Shown: in pieces, positions 9,034 through 16,750 of the stretch
How positions within the stretch are numbered: the first letter of the stretch is position 1
How the letters are laid out: every line of letters begins with the position of its first letter
The notes under the pieces: generated by a model
Told to the model about the DNA's origin: nothing
What the model saw: only the letters and a program-made list of their open reading frames with translations
Databases searched by the model: none
Made by a program: the position numbers and the translations under genes
Source: an uncultured Christensenella sp.
GTDB lineage: Bacteria; Bacillota; Clostridia; Christensenellales; Borkfalkiaceae
Assembly (NCBI GenBank): GCA_910586365.1
Contig: CAJUGP010000033.1
Coordinates: 1 to 24,504, forward strand
DNA: 24,504 nt
Direction: 5' to 3'

Positions 9034-9938
9034 TTCTCCTCCTTTTCCTCGCCGAACTTCATGTTGAGCGCCGTTAAAATCATGAGCATGACGAGTACGA
9101 CGACGGCGATCGCGCTGCCCATGCCGTAGTTTCCGTTTTGGAACGCCTCGTTGTAGATCTGAAACAAGATAACTTTGGTCGAGCCGTCTGGTCCGCCCTG
9201 CGAAATGAGCTGCACCGGCTCGAAGATATTGAACGCGCCGATAATGCTCGTGATCATGACGAATACGAGCATCGGACGCAGCTGCGGCAGCGTGATCTTG
9301 AAAAACCGCGTCGCCGCGCCCGCGCCGTCTAACTCCGCCGCCTCGTAAAGCTCGGGCGGAATGGCGTTCAGCCCCGCAACGAGCAGAATGACCGTCGCGC
9401 CAAGCCCCTTCCATACGCAGATGAAAATAATCCAGAAATACATCCAAAAGGTGCTCAGCTTCCATTCCACGCTCGGCAAGCCGATCGCTTTGAGAATATT
9501 GTTGAACGTGCCGTCGTTATACGAAAGCCATACGTTTGCGATCTGCGCCACGACCGCCATGGAGATGACGACGGGGATATAGTAGATCGTGCGGTACACG
9601 CCGCGCCCGCGCAGCGGCTGCGTAACCGCCAGCGCGATCAGCATGCCGAACACAAGACTCAGCCCGATCGTAAACACCGCGATCAGAATGGTCGCAAGAA
9701 ACAGCAGATAATAACTCTTTTCGGTGAAGATCGTAATAAAATTTTCGAACCCCACGAAGTACGTGCCCAAAAAGAGATCGTCCTGCATAAAGCTGTAACG
9801 GAACAAGATGATCATCGGAATGATGCCGAATATAAAATAATACAGAATGATCGGACCGATAATGCCCCAGCCTCTTAAGTTTTCGCGCAGGTTGCGCCTG
9901 CGCCGCGATTTTTCCGCCGTAAGCGATTTTTCTTCCAT
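9030..9938 (-). CDS. CUT1 ABC transporter permease (MalF/LacF type)
   Basis: 302 residues. A basic N-terminus (KSRRRRNLREN) leads into six membrane spans, beginning with GWGIIGPIILYYFIFGIIPMI. The EAA loop is at about 198-222 (LYEAAELDGAGAATRFFKITLPQLRPM). It should pair with the downstream permease to form the membrane channel for an oligosaccharide handed over by the lipoprotein binding protein. GAGAGGGG precedes the ATG by a few bases. It lies 44 bp after the binding-protein gene and overlaps the next permease by 4 bp. Family certain; the sugar is not readable from sequence. Confidence 0.95.
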   Translation of the reverse strand: MEEKSLTAEKSRRRRNLRENLRGWGIIGPIILYYFIFGIIPMIILFRYSFMQDDLFLGTYFVGFENFITIFTEKSYYLLFLATILIAVFTIGLSLVFGMLIALAVTQPLRGRGVYRTIYYIPVVISMAVVAQIANVWLSYNDGTFNNILKAIGLPSVEWKLSTFWMYFWIIFICVWKGLGATVILLVAGLNAIPPELYEAAELDGAGAATRFFKITLPQLRPMLVFVMITSIIGAFNIFEPVQLISQGGPDGSTKVILFQIYNEAFQNGNYGMGSAIAVVVLVMLMILTALNMKFGEEKEEK

Positions 9939-9982
9939 GCCCCTCTCCGAAAATCCGTGTTCGATGCGCGCAAACGCGCCGT

Positions 9983-11392
9983 TTACATTTTGCCTTTGAT
10001 CGTCGACTGCAATTTATCGGCAAGCGTTTTAATATCGTCGCTGCCCGTGAGCACGTTGCGGTAGAACGTACCCCACGACGACCAAATATCGTTGGAATTT
10101 TTGGTAAAGCACGCCATTCCGCCGCGGAAGCCGCCCGCGTTCAACGCATCGATATACGGGTTGATATTGGGGTGAACGGTGCGGATCTCTTCGCTTTGCA
10201 GCGTCGTTTTATTGACGGGAAGTCTGCCGTCCAAATCGTAGAACCAACCCTGCACTTCGCTGCTCGTAAGATATTCGAGGAACGCCTGCGCCGCCTCTTG
10301 ATTTTTCGACGCCCGCGTGATCCCGAACAGCACGTTGCCCGTGAAAATGTTGCCCGTTCCCGTGCCGTCCGCGTTTTTAGTCGGCAGCGGCGCGCTCTTG
10401 ATATGATCGTCCGCGGTCGCCATCGCCCACTGTCCGTCGATGAGGTAGGCGGAACGGTTTTGTTCGGTGAAGTAATAGAGCACCGTATCCTCGTTATCCG
10501 CCGTAAGCGACTGCGGATAGGCGTATTGCGCCAAATCGCGCAGATACGTAAACGTTTCCACGTTCTCCGCCGAATTTACGGCAAGCTCGCCGTTCTTCAT
10601 GATATCGCCGCCACCCTGACGCAAAAACGGCACGGCGCGGAACGCCGAAGGCAGCCCCGAAACGTTGTTCATGCAGATGCCGCCGTACGCTTTTCCGTTC
10701 GCCTTTGCGTAGTCGGAAACCTTTTTGCAGTTTTCTTTCAAGGCGTTCCAATCGGCGGGAACCCACTCCTCTTCGGGAATCCCGACTTCCTGCAAAATAT
10801 TCTGATTGTACTGCAACCCCATGATGCCTGTGCACATAGGAACGGCGTAAACGGAGCCGTCTACCGTCACGTCGTAACAAGCGTCCTCGATGACGTCCCC
10901 GAACTTGCTCTTATCAAGCGCGGCGAACACGTTGTTTTTTGCAAAATAACCCATGTACGTTTCACCGATCATGATATCGACCGCCATGCTGCCGCCCGCC
11001 ATGTAGTCGCGGATATACAGCTGCTGTTTTTCGTACAGCGCGTCGCCCCAGCCGTCTTCCACGAACCGCAGCGTAATGTTGGGATAAAGTTCTTTGAACC
11101 CTTCCACAAGCTGTTTGGAAAACAGCGCCTGATTATAAAGCTGCGTGCCCTCTTTTTCGCTGCGCAGCAATGCCGCATAGTTATAACGCAGCGGCGCAGC
11201 CGACTGGATTTTAAGCGTGATCGCCTTCGTTGGATCGACGTCGCCCGTGATCGGCGGTTTCTCCTCGCCGCCCGGGGTGTTCCCGCCGGGGTTGTCGCCG
11301 CCCGGTTTGCCCGGATTCGCGCACGCCGCGCACGATAAAAGCATTGTCAGGCACGCCGCCCCCGTTAAAAAAGCCGTTAAAAATTTGCGCAT
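9983..11392 (-). CDS. Extracellular solute-binding lipoprotein of a CUT1 sugar ABC transporter
   Basis: 469 residues. MRKFLTAFLTGAACLTMLLSC gives a lipoprotein signal with likely lipid-modified Cys21 (an alternative Cys24 is close by). A Gly/Pro-rich spacer (about 26-48) follows, then a family-1-type binding fold: YNQALFSKQLVEGFKELYPNITLRF, IMIGETYMGYFAKNNVFAALD, MCTGIMGLQYNQNILQEVG and a C-terminal FLEYLTSSEVQGWFYD. It captures an oligosaccharide outside the cell for the two permeases. It is the first gene of the operon: the promoter at 11453-11480 leaves a 5' leader of about 54 nt, and GGGAGG sits 7 nt before the ATG. The GH38 partner in the operon suggests a mannose-containing ligand, which is inference. 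Confidence 0.93.
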   Translation of the reverse strand: MRKFLTAFLTGAACLTMLLSCAACANPGKPGGDNPGGNTPGGEEKPPITGDVDPTKAITLKIQSAAPLRYNYAALLRSEKEGTQLYNQALFSKQLVEGFKELYPNITLRFVEDGWGDALYEKQQLYIRDYMAGGSMAVDIMIGETYMGYFAKNNVFAALDKSKFGDVIEDACYDVTVDGSVYAVPMCTGIMGLQYNQNILQEVGIPEEEWVPADWNALKENCKKVSDYAKANGKAYGGICMNNVSGLPSAFRAVPFLRQGGGDIMKNGELAVNSAENVETFTYLRDLAQYAYPQSLTADNEDTVLYYFTEQNRSAYLIDGQWAMATADDHIKSAPLPTKNADGTGTGNIFTGNVLFGITRASKNQEAAQAFLEYLTSSEVQGWFYDLDGRLPVNKTTLQSEEIRTVHPNINPYIDALNAGGFRGGMACFTKNSNDIWSSWGTFYRNVLTGSDDIKTLADKLQSTIKGKM

Positions 11393-11452
11393 GTTGTTTC
11401 CTCCCGTCTATGTTCGATATTCGGAACGGTTTCCCGTCCTCTTCTGCTTTCC

Positions 11453-11480
11453 ATTATAAATCAACAACACCGTTTGTCAA
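11453..11480 (-). promoter_or_regulatory. Consensus sigma-A promoter of the importer/GH38 operon
   Basis: Read on the minus strand: TTGACA (11480-11475), a 16-bp spacer, then TATAAT (11458-11453), both perfect hexamers. Predicted start near 11446, about 54 nt before the binding-protein ATG. Such a strong promoter next to a divergent repressor-type gene implies control mainly by repression. The spacer contains a short dyad (ACAA-N6-TTGT) that could be an operator half. Confidence 0.8.
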
Positions 11481-11554
11481 TATTCTCGGAAAAAATATAT
11501 AGCTTAATAAAATAATATGTTATAATTTTTTTGTGATTTTTTGGAAATTATGAT

Positions 11555-11568
11555 AGCAAATCATTGCT
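11555..11568. promoter_or_regulatory. Candidate operator, AGCAA-N4-TTGCT
   Basis: A perfect 5+5 inverted repeat whose right arm overlaps the -35 box of the regulator promoter. The position fits autorepression by the adjacent AraR-type regulator. It does not match the published AraR box (ANTTGTNCGTACAANT), so ownership is inference only. Confidence 0.35.
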
Positions 11569-11592
11569 TTTTTTGAAATAATATACTATAAT
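11564..11592 (+). promoter_or_regulatory. Promoter of the AraR-like regulator gene
   Basis: TTGCTT (11564-11569), 17-bp spacer, TATAAT (11587-11592). Predicted start near 11599, about 25 nt before the ATG at 11624. It is back-to-back with the importer promoter. Confidence 0.7.
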
Positions 11593-11623
11593 TTGAACAG
11601 AACGCCATACAAACGGAGAGAAT

Positions 11624-12712
11624 ATGGCAAAAAAGAAAGAATCGCTCTACAACAAAGTATACAACGATTTAATCGCAAAAATACAGAGCGGACAGTACAA
11701 AGTAGGCGACAAGCTGCCCACGGAAATGGAGCTTACCGAGATTTACGGCGTAAGCCGCATCACGGTGGCGCACGCGCTCAAAAACTTAGCCGACGCCAAT
11801 CTTATTTACCGCGTGAAGCGAAGCGGTACGTTTATCAACGGCAAACTCAACCGCAGCGCGCCGCTCATTATTCCCATTATTCTGCCCTACGTGGAAGATC
11901 TGAACGAGATCATGACGGAGATCCAAAACACCGCGCTTACCTTTAACGCCTTCACGCCCTTTTACAATTCCAAAAACAATTTGGAACGCGAGCGCAATAT
12001 TTTAAGCGAGATTTTATCGAACAAACCCGACGGGATCATCGTTTATCCCTGCGACTCGCTCGAAAATATCGGGCTGTACGCCGAATTTTTAGCGCGCGGC
12101 ATTCCCGTCGTCTGCCTCGACCGCCCCATCGAAGGGTTGGAAACGCCGCTCGTCACGACGAAGAACGCCGACTGCATGTGCCGCATTATCGACCGTTTAA
12201 CGCAGCTCGGGCACAAACGGATCGGATTTTTTTCGATCAGCGACAAAATGGCGTTTCCCGAAGCCGAACGCTTTAAGGGATTTTGCCGCGGCATCGTGCA
12301 AAACGGCTTACCGCTCAAAAACGAATTTATCTTCCACACTTACGACCTGCATAAAAAGGAAATCGCCGTCACGTTGGATCAGCAACAACAAATTTTTCAG
12401 CGGTATACGAAAAACGAAATGCAGCGCTATCTCACGCTCGAAGAAAAGCCGACCGCGATCTGCTGCATTAACGACAGCACGCTTGAAATGCTCTGCAAGG
12501 TATCCAAACAGCTCGGCATTCTCATTCCCGAGGAGCTGACGGTAACGGGGTTTGACTGCGCCGACGTGGAGAAGGCGAAGAGCATGGGCTATTTATGTAT
12601 CCGTCAGGATTTTGCAAGTTTGGGTTCCGCCGCAATCAAGCTCATGCTCGATATTTTAGACGGACAGCCCCACCGCGACGTGGTTTTAGTCGACGGCATT
12701 CTGATCGAATAA
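11624..12712 (+). CDS. AraR-type transcriptional regulator (GntR winged helix plus LacI-type sensor domain)
   Basis: 362 residues. The N-terminal winged helix (about 6-74) has the GntR pattern: LYNKVYNDLIAKIQSGQYKVGDKLPTE, then YGVSRITVAHALKNLADANLIYRVKRSGTFI. From about 80 onward it is a periplasmic-binding-protein-like sensor as in LacI/AraR: DGIIVYPCDS, GIPVVCLDRPI, LGHKRIGFFSIS, TAICCINDSTLEMLCKVSKQLGI, LTVTGFDCAD, SLGSAAIKLMLDIL. Such proteins repress sugar genes until a sugar binds. It diverges from the importer operon with a 231-bp shared regulatory region, making that operon its likely target. GGAGAG precedes the ATG. Effector unknown; a mannose-type sugar is a guess from GH38. The architecture is like AraR, but arabinose specificity is not implied. 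Confidence 0.9.
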   Translation: MAKKKESLYNKVYNDLIAKIQSGQYKVGDKLPTEMELTEIYGVSRITVAHALKNLADANLIYRVKRSGTFINGKLNRSAPLIIPIILPYVEDLNEIMTEIQNTALTFNAFTPFYNSKNNLERERNILSEILSNKPDGIIVYPCDSLENIGLYAEFLARGIPVVCLDRPIEGLETPLVTTKNADCMCRIIDRLTQLGHKRIGFFSISDKMAFPEAERFKGFCRGIVQNGLPLKNEFIFHTYDLHKKEIAVTLDQQQQIFQRYTKNEMQRYLTLEEKPTAICCINDSTLEMLCKVSKQLGILIPEELTVTGFDCADVEKAKSMGYLCIRQDFASLGSAAIKLMLDILDGQPHRDVVLVDGILIE

Positions 12713-12771
12713 CGCTCCTTTCCGAACGCCCGCCCCTGCCCTTCCCCTCTGTCCTTCCGAGCGCACTTTAC

Positions 12772-12850
12772 TGTCATTCCGAGCTTGTCGAGGAATCCCG
12801 TGAAACATAGCAGTTATTTAAGAGATGTTTCGACTTCGCTCAACATGACA
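12772..12850. repeat. Complete 79-bp repeat unit, copy A
   Basis: Starts TGTCATTCCGAGC and ends GCTCAACATGACA. The ends pair (TGTCAT/ATGACA, GAGC/GCTC, TCGA/TCGA), giving a long imperfect hairpin with a loop around CATAGCAGTTATTTAAG. It is the parent form of the truncated heads around it. Confidence 0.85.
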
Positions 12851-12976
12851 GGGACGTGCGTAACGCGTCAAACTGTCATTCCGAGCGCACTCTACTGTCA
12901 TTCCGCACCCCCTGTCATTCCGAGCTTGTCGAGGAATCCCGTCCTGTCATTCCGAGCTTGCCGAGAAATCCCGTCC

Positions 12977-13055
12977 TGTCATTCCGAGCTTGTCGAGGAA
13001 TCTCGTGAAACATAGCCGTTGTTTAAGAGATGTTTCGACTTCGCTCAACATGACA
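12977..13055. repeat. Complete 79-bp repeat unit, copy B
   Basis: Same length and layout as copy A with a few substitutions (CATAGCCGTTGTTTAAG in the loop). The flanking sequence on the right (GTAACGCGTCAAACTGTCATT) is also shared with copy A, so a larger block was duplicated, not just the unit. Confidence 0.85.
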
Positions 13056-13182
13056 GGGGCGGGCGTAACGCGTCAAACTGTCATTCCGAGCGCCCTGTCA
13101 TTCCGAGCGCCCTGTCATTCCGAGCTTGCCGAGGAATCCCGTCCTGTCATTCCGAGCTTGCCGAGGAATCCCTTCCGAACAC

Positions 13183-13217
13183 AAAAGAATGCCGACGGAA
13201 ACCGTCGGCATTCTTTT
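13183..13217. terminator. Perfect 16-bp stem intrinsic terminator, bidirectional
   Basis: Left arm 13183-13198, AAA loop, right arm 13202-13217. The stem is AAAAGAATGCCGACGG with its exact complement, and T-runs exist on both strands (TTTTTT on plus). The arm directly abuts the stop codon (13218) of the last phage-cassette gene, so it ends that minus-strand operon. It can also stop plus-strand transcription from the regulator through the repeat array. Confidence 0.88.
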
Positions 13218-13712
13218 TTATTTGCAATAGCTCGCCAAAAGATCGTACAGCGTTTGATAGTATTCGCCCAAATATTCGCGCGCCAGCGAATCCATGCTGA
13301 ACGCGTTTAAGCGCGCGTTGGGATCGGAAGTGCGGTTCATATAGTAGTTCCGCACGACAAGAAAGCGTTCGGAATAGGGAAGATAATAATTGGGGTTGCT
13401 CGGATAGGAGTACACCCCCGACTCGTTCCCCGACGATTGCAGATTTTCGTAGGCAAGGCGGTGTTCGAGGTCGGCGCGAAGCCAATCCACGTCCGCTTCC
13501 GTTTGCGCGTCGATGCGGCTGTTTTCCGCCTCGAAGAGCGTAGACCGTACGATATTCTGCTGCACGAGCTTGTTGACAAGTTTTTGCTTTTCCTGCGCGG
13601 CGGCAGCAGTTACCTTGTCTTTTTCCGCCTGCGCGGCGCGCACCATGGCAAGTTGCAGCGAATTGAGGTTTTTATACTTATCGGAAGTCAAATCGATGAT
13701 GTCAATCGCCAT
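13218..13712 (-). CDS. Phage-cassette protein of unknown function, coiled-coil N-terminal half
   Basis: 164 residues. The first half is strongly helical and charged (about 15-95, with AQAEKDKVTAAAAQEKQKLVNKLVQ), typical of a coiled coil. The second half is Tyr/Asn/Pro-rich (YSYPSNPNYYLPYSERF) and ends EYYQTLYDLLASYCK. The start at 13712 has GGGAGG 6 nt upstream and overlaps the previous gene by 11 bp. A longer frame to 13769 lacks a site and reads into the neighbouring gene. As the last gene of the head operon it could be a small tail, ejection or head-completion component. I do not recognise a family. Confidence 0.75.
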   Translation of the reverse strand: MAIDIIDLTSDKYKNLNSLQLAMVRAAQAEKDKVTAAAAQEKQKLVNKLVQQNIVRSTLFEAENSRIDAQTEADVDWLRADLEHRLAYENLQSSGNESGVYSYPSNPNYYLPYSERFLVVRNYYMNRTSDPNARLNAFSMDSLAREYLGEYYQTLYDLLASYCK

Positions 13713-14988
13713 AAACGTCCTCCCGCCGCTTGCACAGCACGACGCCGCGCAAGGCAAACGCCGTTCCACACGGCTTGATTTCGACCGTAACGCGGTTGGC
13801 GCGCAGCACGCCGTTCAAGGCAAGCCGTTTCCCCGCCTCGCCTTTGGCGCGCCGCGTGATGCCGTTTGCGGTGACCTCCGCCTCGTACATGCCCTCGCCC
13901 TCCACCTCCAACGCCTCGATGATCCCCGCGCCGTCGGCGACATCGGTCAGGTCGTAACAAAACTTTGCCGAAACCGTCCCGACCTCGGGAAGCGCGCTGC
14001 CTTCCAAAAGATCGACGCTCGAACCCTTCAAACGGTAAACGCCGTGCAAACAGGCGAGCGAAATGCTCTCCAACCCGATAAACCTGCCGCTTTCGTACAC
14101 GCGGTCGTAGCAGTATGCCTGCCGCAGCCCGTCGCGCCGCGTAAGCGCGGCGTAATATTCGCCGCCGTACGACGAACCGTGCACGGACGCGGTCAAGTCG
14201 ATCTCCCCTTCCGCGGCGTTCTTCACGCGTTCGGCGGTGAACCCGTCGGTCGCGTAAAGTCCGTCGTCGGTGAAGAACCACGCTTTCACGCCGCACCGCG
14301 CCACGCTTTTTCCGTGGATCGTTTTGTATTCCACGCCCGTCCGCACAAGGCGGAAGGTAAGCGGATCGGCAGTCCCCTCGAGCCGCTGCAAGCCCCGCTC
14401 GTGAAAGAGAAGCAAATTCTCCCCGAGCGAAAAGACCCGCACGACTGCGCCGAGCGATTGATCGATGAGATCGACCGTGCCCGATTCCTGCGTGCCCGTG
14501 CTGCGGAAGCCCCTGTCGGGATAGGCGAACGACCAATACAGCTTTCCGTCCGTACCCGCAAAAAAGATTCTGTCTTTGTGCACCGCCATGCTGTATCCGC
14601 CCGGCTTTTTCAGATAACCGCTCAGCGACGCGTTTTCGTCGTAATTGAGCGAATTTTTCGTGAGAATGTACAAGATCCGAACGCCCGACGGCAGCACGTA
14701 GTCTTCCGCTTCCATGATATCGGGAAGGAGCCATTGACGGTTCTGCATTAATAAACGGATGCGCTTGAAGTAGGGATAAAGCGTCACGAGCTGCGACTGC
14801 GTTGCGATCAGATATTCCGAACCGTTATCGGTCGAATACGCTTTGCTTGCGCCTTCCGCTAACACGAACGCTCCGTTTCGGGGGCGAAGGTGATTGAGCG
14901 TCAGCCCGTAATTTTTCCACTTTTCCGCAGGCAGACGCACGCGCTGCCACTGCGCGAACGGGACGGCGATTTTTTTTGCGTATCTCAT
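13702..14988 (-). CDS. Head-to-tail stabilisation/nozzle-like phage protein (P22 gp10-type candidate)
   Basis: 428 residues, beta-rich throughout with propeller-like repeats: DRIFFAGTDGKLYWSFAYPDRGF, LGENLLLFHERGLQRLEG, VKAWFFTDDGLYATDGFTAERV, GEYYAALTRRDGLRQAYCYD. P22 gp10 (about 470 residues) and similar podovirus nozzle proteins plug the portal after packaging and have this size, fold type and gene position downstream of portal and capsid. The GLYATDGFTAERV segment resembles a motif seen in such proteins. Start choice: GAGGAG abuts the ATG at 14994 but lies 6 nt from the ATG at 14988, and 14988 makes an ATGA overlap with the preceding stop. An A8 tract lies at codons 4-7. The family call is from pattern and context. 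Confidence 0.65.
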   Translation of the reverse strand: MRYAKKIAVPFAQWQRVRLPAEKWKNYGLTLNHLRPRNGAFVLAEGASKAYSTDNGSEYLIATQSQLVTLYPYFKRIRLLMQNRQWLLPDIMEAEDYVLPSGVRILYILTKNSLNYDENASLSGYLKKPGGYSMAVHKDRIFFAGTDGKLYWSFAYPDRGFRSTGTQESGTVDLIDQSLGAVVRVFSLGENLLLFHERGLQRLEGTADPLTFRLVRTGVEYKTIHGKSVARCGVKAWFFTDDGLYATDGFTAERVKNAAEGEIDLTASVHGSSYGGEYYAALTRRDGLRQAYCYDRVYESGRFIGLESISLACLHGVYRLKGSSVDLLEGSALPEVGTVSAKFCYDLTDVADGAGIIEALEVEGEGMYEAEVTANGITRRAKGEAGKRLALNGVLRANRVTVEIKPCGTAFALRGVVLCKRREDVYGD

Positions 14989-15545
14989 ACCCATCTCCTC
15001 GCGTGCATCGAAAGTCTGCGCCGCAAAATCCCCGCCGCGCGCAGCGCGTCCTGATAACGTTTCTGAAAGAGATCGGATTCGGTGTACCGTCCGTTCGCAA
15101 GCAGAAACTCGCTCGCCACCCCGTGCGACATCAACCGCGCCGAAATCGATCCCGAAAACGCGCTTTCGTCGCCGAAGTCCTTTTTTTCGGGCGCGTAAGA
15201 ATAGATCACATGCACCGTTTTCGTTTCCGCGGGCAGCGACAGATAGGCGGAATAAAGGGTAAAATCCACGTTCTTTCCCGCCTCGTCCGTCACCTTATGC
15301 ACGTTTACGGGAGCGTGCGCGAAAAGCGTATACGCCAATCTGCCGCCTTCGCAGGCAAACGTTTCCTCGGCTTTGAGGGGGAAATATTCGAGGGCGATTT
15401 CGTTTTCCACGAAATTGTAACCGCGCAAAAGACACGCAAGCTCCTTTTCCGTTTCCGATGTCCTTTCTTCGCTTTCGAGCGCCTCGATCAAATCCTCTCT
15501 GCCCAACCCCTGCGCGGCAAGCGTTAGAATTTCTTTTACCTGCAT
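14985..15545 (-). CDS. Phage head-tail connector/adaptor-like protein
   Basis: 186 residues. It starts with helices (VKEILTLAAQGLGREDLIEALES, then TEKELACLLRGYNFVENEIALEYFPLKAEE), continues with a beta-rich middle (FTLYSAYLSLPAETKTVHVIYSYAP) and ends with a helical basic tail (YQDALRAAGILRRRLSMHARRWV). A helix-rich protein placed directly after the major capsid and before the nozzle-like gene is where podoviruses keep head-completion adaptors such as P22 gp4. AAGGAGGGAG precedes the ATG. It lies 15 bp after the capsid and overlaps the next gene as ATGA. Role assigned from position; homology was not checked. Confidence 0.65.
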   Translation of the reverse strand: MQVKEILTLAAQGLGREDLIEALESEERTSETEKELACLLRGYNFVENEIALEYFPLKAEETFACEGGRLAYTLFAHAPVNVHKVTDEAGKNVDFTLYSAYLSLPAETKTVHVIYSYAPEKKDFGDESAFSGSISARLMSHGVASEFLLANGRYTESDLFQKRYQDALRAAGILRRRLSMHARRWV

Positions 15546-15560
15546 AGCTCCCTCCTTTCG

Positions 15561-16712
15561 TTACGCTTCGGTGATGCCGCTCAGCTTCGCCTGTCCGCAG
15601 GGACGGTAACAAAGAAGTTCGGCATATTTTACGAGCGTCGCCGTGTACACGGGCTTGCCCGCAACCTGTTTGAGCACTTTTCCGTCCTCGCCTTCGATCC
15701 ACTGCCAATCGCAGAGCTGATGCAGCGCGAAATCGTCGGTATTGAGCAAATACATCGTGCCTTTGGGGCAGAAGCGGTCGGATACGACGGGAATGCCGTT
15801 GAACGACAGCGCCCTGACGCCCCCTTCGAGTTCGAGAACGGGCATATTGCGCAGCGACGCAAGAGCGTCGAACAGCGCGCGGCGCACGCCCGCCGAGCAG
15901 ACGATAAAGTTGATCTTGCTGCCCGAACGTTCTTCCACGTCGTCGATCGCCTTTTGGATTTTGCCTTCGGTGATCGCTCCCACCGAAGAAAGCGTAACGG
16001 GCTTCATCCAAGGGTTGGTTTCACGGTCTACGCCGTAAAGCGTCGCGCTGTCCGAAAAAATCGCGCCCAGCCCCGTGAGTTCGAGGTTATGCGAATGCTG
16101 CAACACGAAATAGTTGCCCGTACCCGTTACCGCCGCGCCCGAAAGCGTAACCGTGTTTTTCGTACGGTCGACGCCCGTCACCGTTCTACCCGTCGCAGTC
16201 TGCGAACCGCCCGAAGAATAAATATCGACGATCATGCCTTCCGCCAAGTTGCGCGTATCGTCTACCGTGTACGCACCGTCCGCCGCAGCGGTAACGGTGC
16301 AAAGCTTGCCCGTGCCGTCGCCGAAGAGCATTCTGCCGAAGTTGAAGGAAGAGCTCTTCAAAAGTCCGTCCATTTCGTCATTGAGCAGGTTGACGAACGC
16401 ACCCTCGCTGCTGTTCGACGCGCGGATCGCCTTATCGGTGATCTCGATCGTGCCGTACAGATTTTTGAGCGTGGAAACGAACTGCGCGTAACGGTTTCCG
16501 CCCGCGGAAGGCAGCGCGCCCTCTTCCGTACCCGCGCCGACGCCGCCGTTCACGCCGTAGCGCACCGTCTTTCTCACGTCTCTTCCCGCGACGTCCTGCG
16601 TCGTCTTGTTGATCGCCGCGAGCAAAGGATTCGCTGCTTTATCGAGCTGTTCCGCCACCGCATCGAGATAATACGATTTTAATACATTGTCTGCCGTTTG
16701 CGTTGTTACCAT
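15561..16712 (-). CDS. Phage major capsid protein, HK97-fold type
   Basis: 383 residues. The N-terminus (TADNVLKSYYLDAVAEQLDKAANPLLAAINKTTQDV) is a typical helical capsid arm. A loop rich in Gly (YGVNGGVGAGTEEGALPSAGG), a helical spine segment (IEITDKAIRASNSSEGAFVNLLNDEMDGLLKS), an inserted beta domain at about 135-205 (VTAAADGAYTVDD...TGNYFVLQ), and a C-terminal P-domain with INFIVCSAGVRRALFDAL and GIPVVSDRFCPKGTMYLLNTDDF follow. The last motif (pick the ligand-free protein, name the residue that shows a protomer contact) is common in SU10/P22-like capsids. AAGGAG sits 7 nt before the ATG. A 171-bp gap containing a repeat separates it from the scaffold-like gene. It forms the icosahedral shell. 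Confidence 0.87.
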   Translation of the reverse strand: MVTTQTADNVLKSYYLDAVAEQLDKAANPLLAAINKTTQDVAGRDVRKTVRYGVNGGVGAGTEEGALPSAGGNRYAQFVSTLKNLYGTIEITDKAIRASNSSEGAFVNLLNDEMDGLLKSSSFNFGRMLFGDGTGKLCTVTAAADGAYTVDDTRNLAEGMIVDIYSSGGSQTATGRTVTGVDRTKNTVTLSGAAVTGTGNYFVLQHSHNLELTGLGAIFSDSATLYGVDRETNPWMKPVTLSSVGAITEGKIQKAIDDVEERSGSKINFIVCSAGVRRALFDALASLRNMPVLELEGGVRALSFNGIPVVSDRFCPKGTMYLLNTDDFALHQLCDWQWIEGEDGKVLKQVAGKPVYTATLVKYAELLCYRPCGQAKLSGITEA

Positions 16713-16750
16713 AAAATTTCTCCTTAATAATTTTGTTTGCCTTATTGCGT

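Larger units (their letters stand above)
11510..11594 (+). repeat. Two 19-bp AT-rich direct repeats in the divergent regulatory region
   Basis: AAATAATATGTTATAATTT (11510-11528) and AAATAATATACTATAATTT (11576-11594) differ at two adjacent bases and lie 66 bp apart. The second contains the regulator's -10 box. They could be duplicated regulator sites or an old promoter duplication. The AT-rich background makes chance similarity possible. Confidence 0.4.
12749..13170. repeat. Array of dispersed hairpin repeat elements (CTGTCATTCCGAGC family)
   Basis: This gene-free stretch holds ten heads beginning CTGTCATTCCG (12771, 12873, 12895, 12912, 12944, 12976, 13078, 13095, 13112, 13144) and one degenerate head at 12749. 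Most continue as GAGCTTGYCGAGGAATCCCGT. Heads at 12912/12944/12976 and 13112/13144 are 32 bp apart; those at 13078/13095/13112 are 17 bp apart. A block of about 120 bp at 12771 recurs at 12976 (205-bp offset). Related TGTCATTCCGAGC... sequences occur as extragenic repeats in many bacterial genomes. Open frames here translate to CHSELVEES/DVSTSLNMT strings and are not genes. Confidence 0.9.

Noticed and set aside
9034..9465. N-terminal extension of the second permease
   Set aside because: It overlaps the first permease out of frame; the start at 9033 has AAGGAGG and a normal MalG-like N-terminus.
12912..13170. CRISPR-like array with 32-bp period
   Set aside because: There are no unique spacers: the units are contiguous copies or truncations of one hairpin element, and no cas gene is near.
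12785..13310. Short plus-strand open frames with CHSELVEESRE / DVSTSLNMT text
   Set aside because: They are translations of the dispersed hairpin repeat and recur with each copy; they have no ribosome site and are a well-known source of false proteins.
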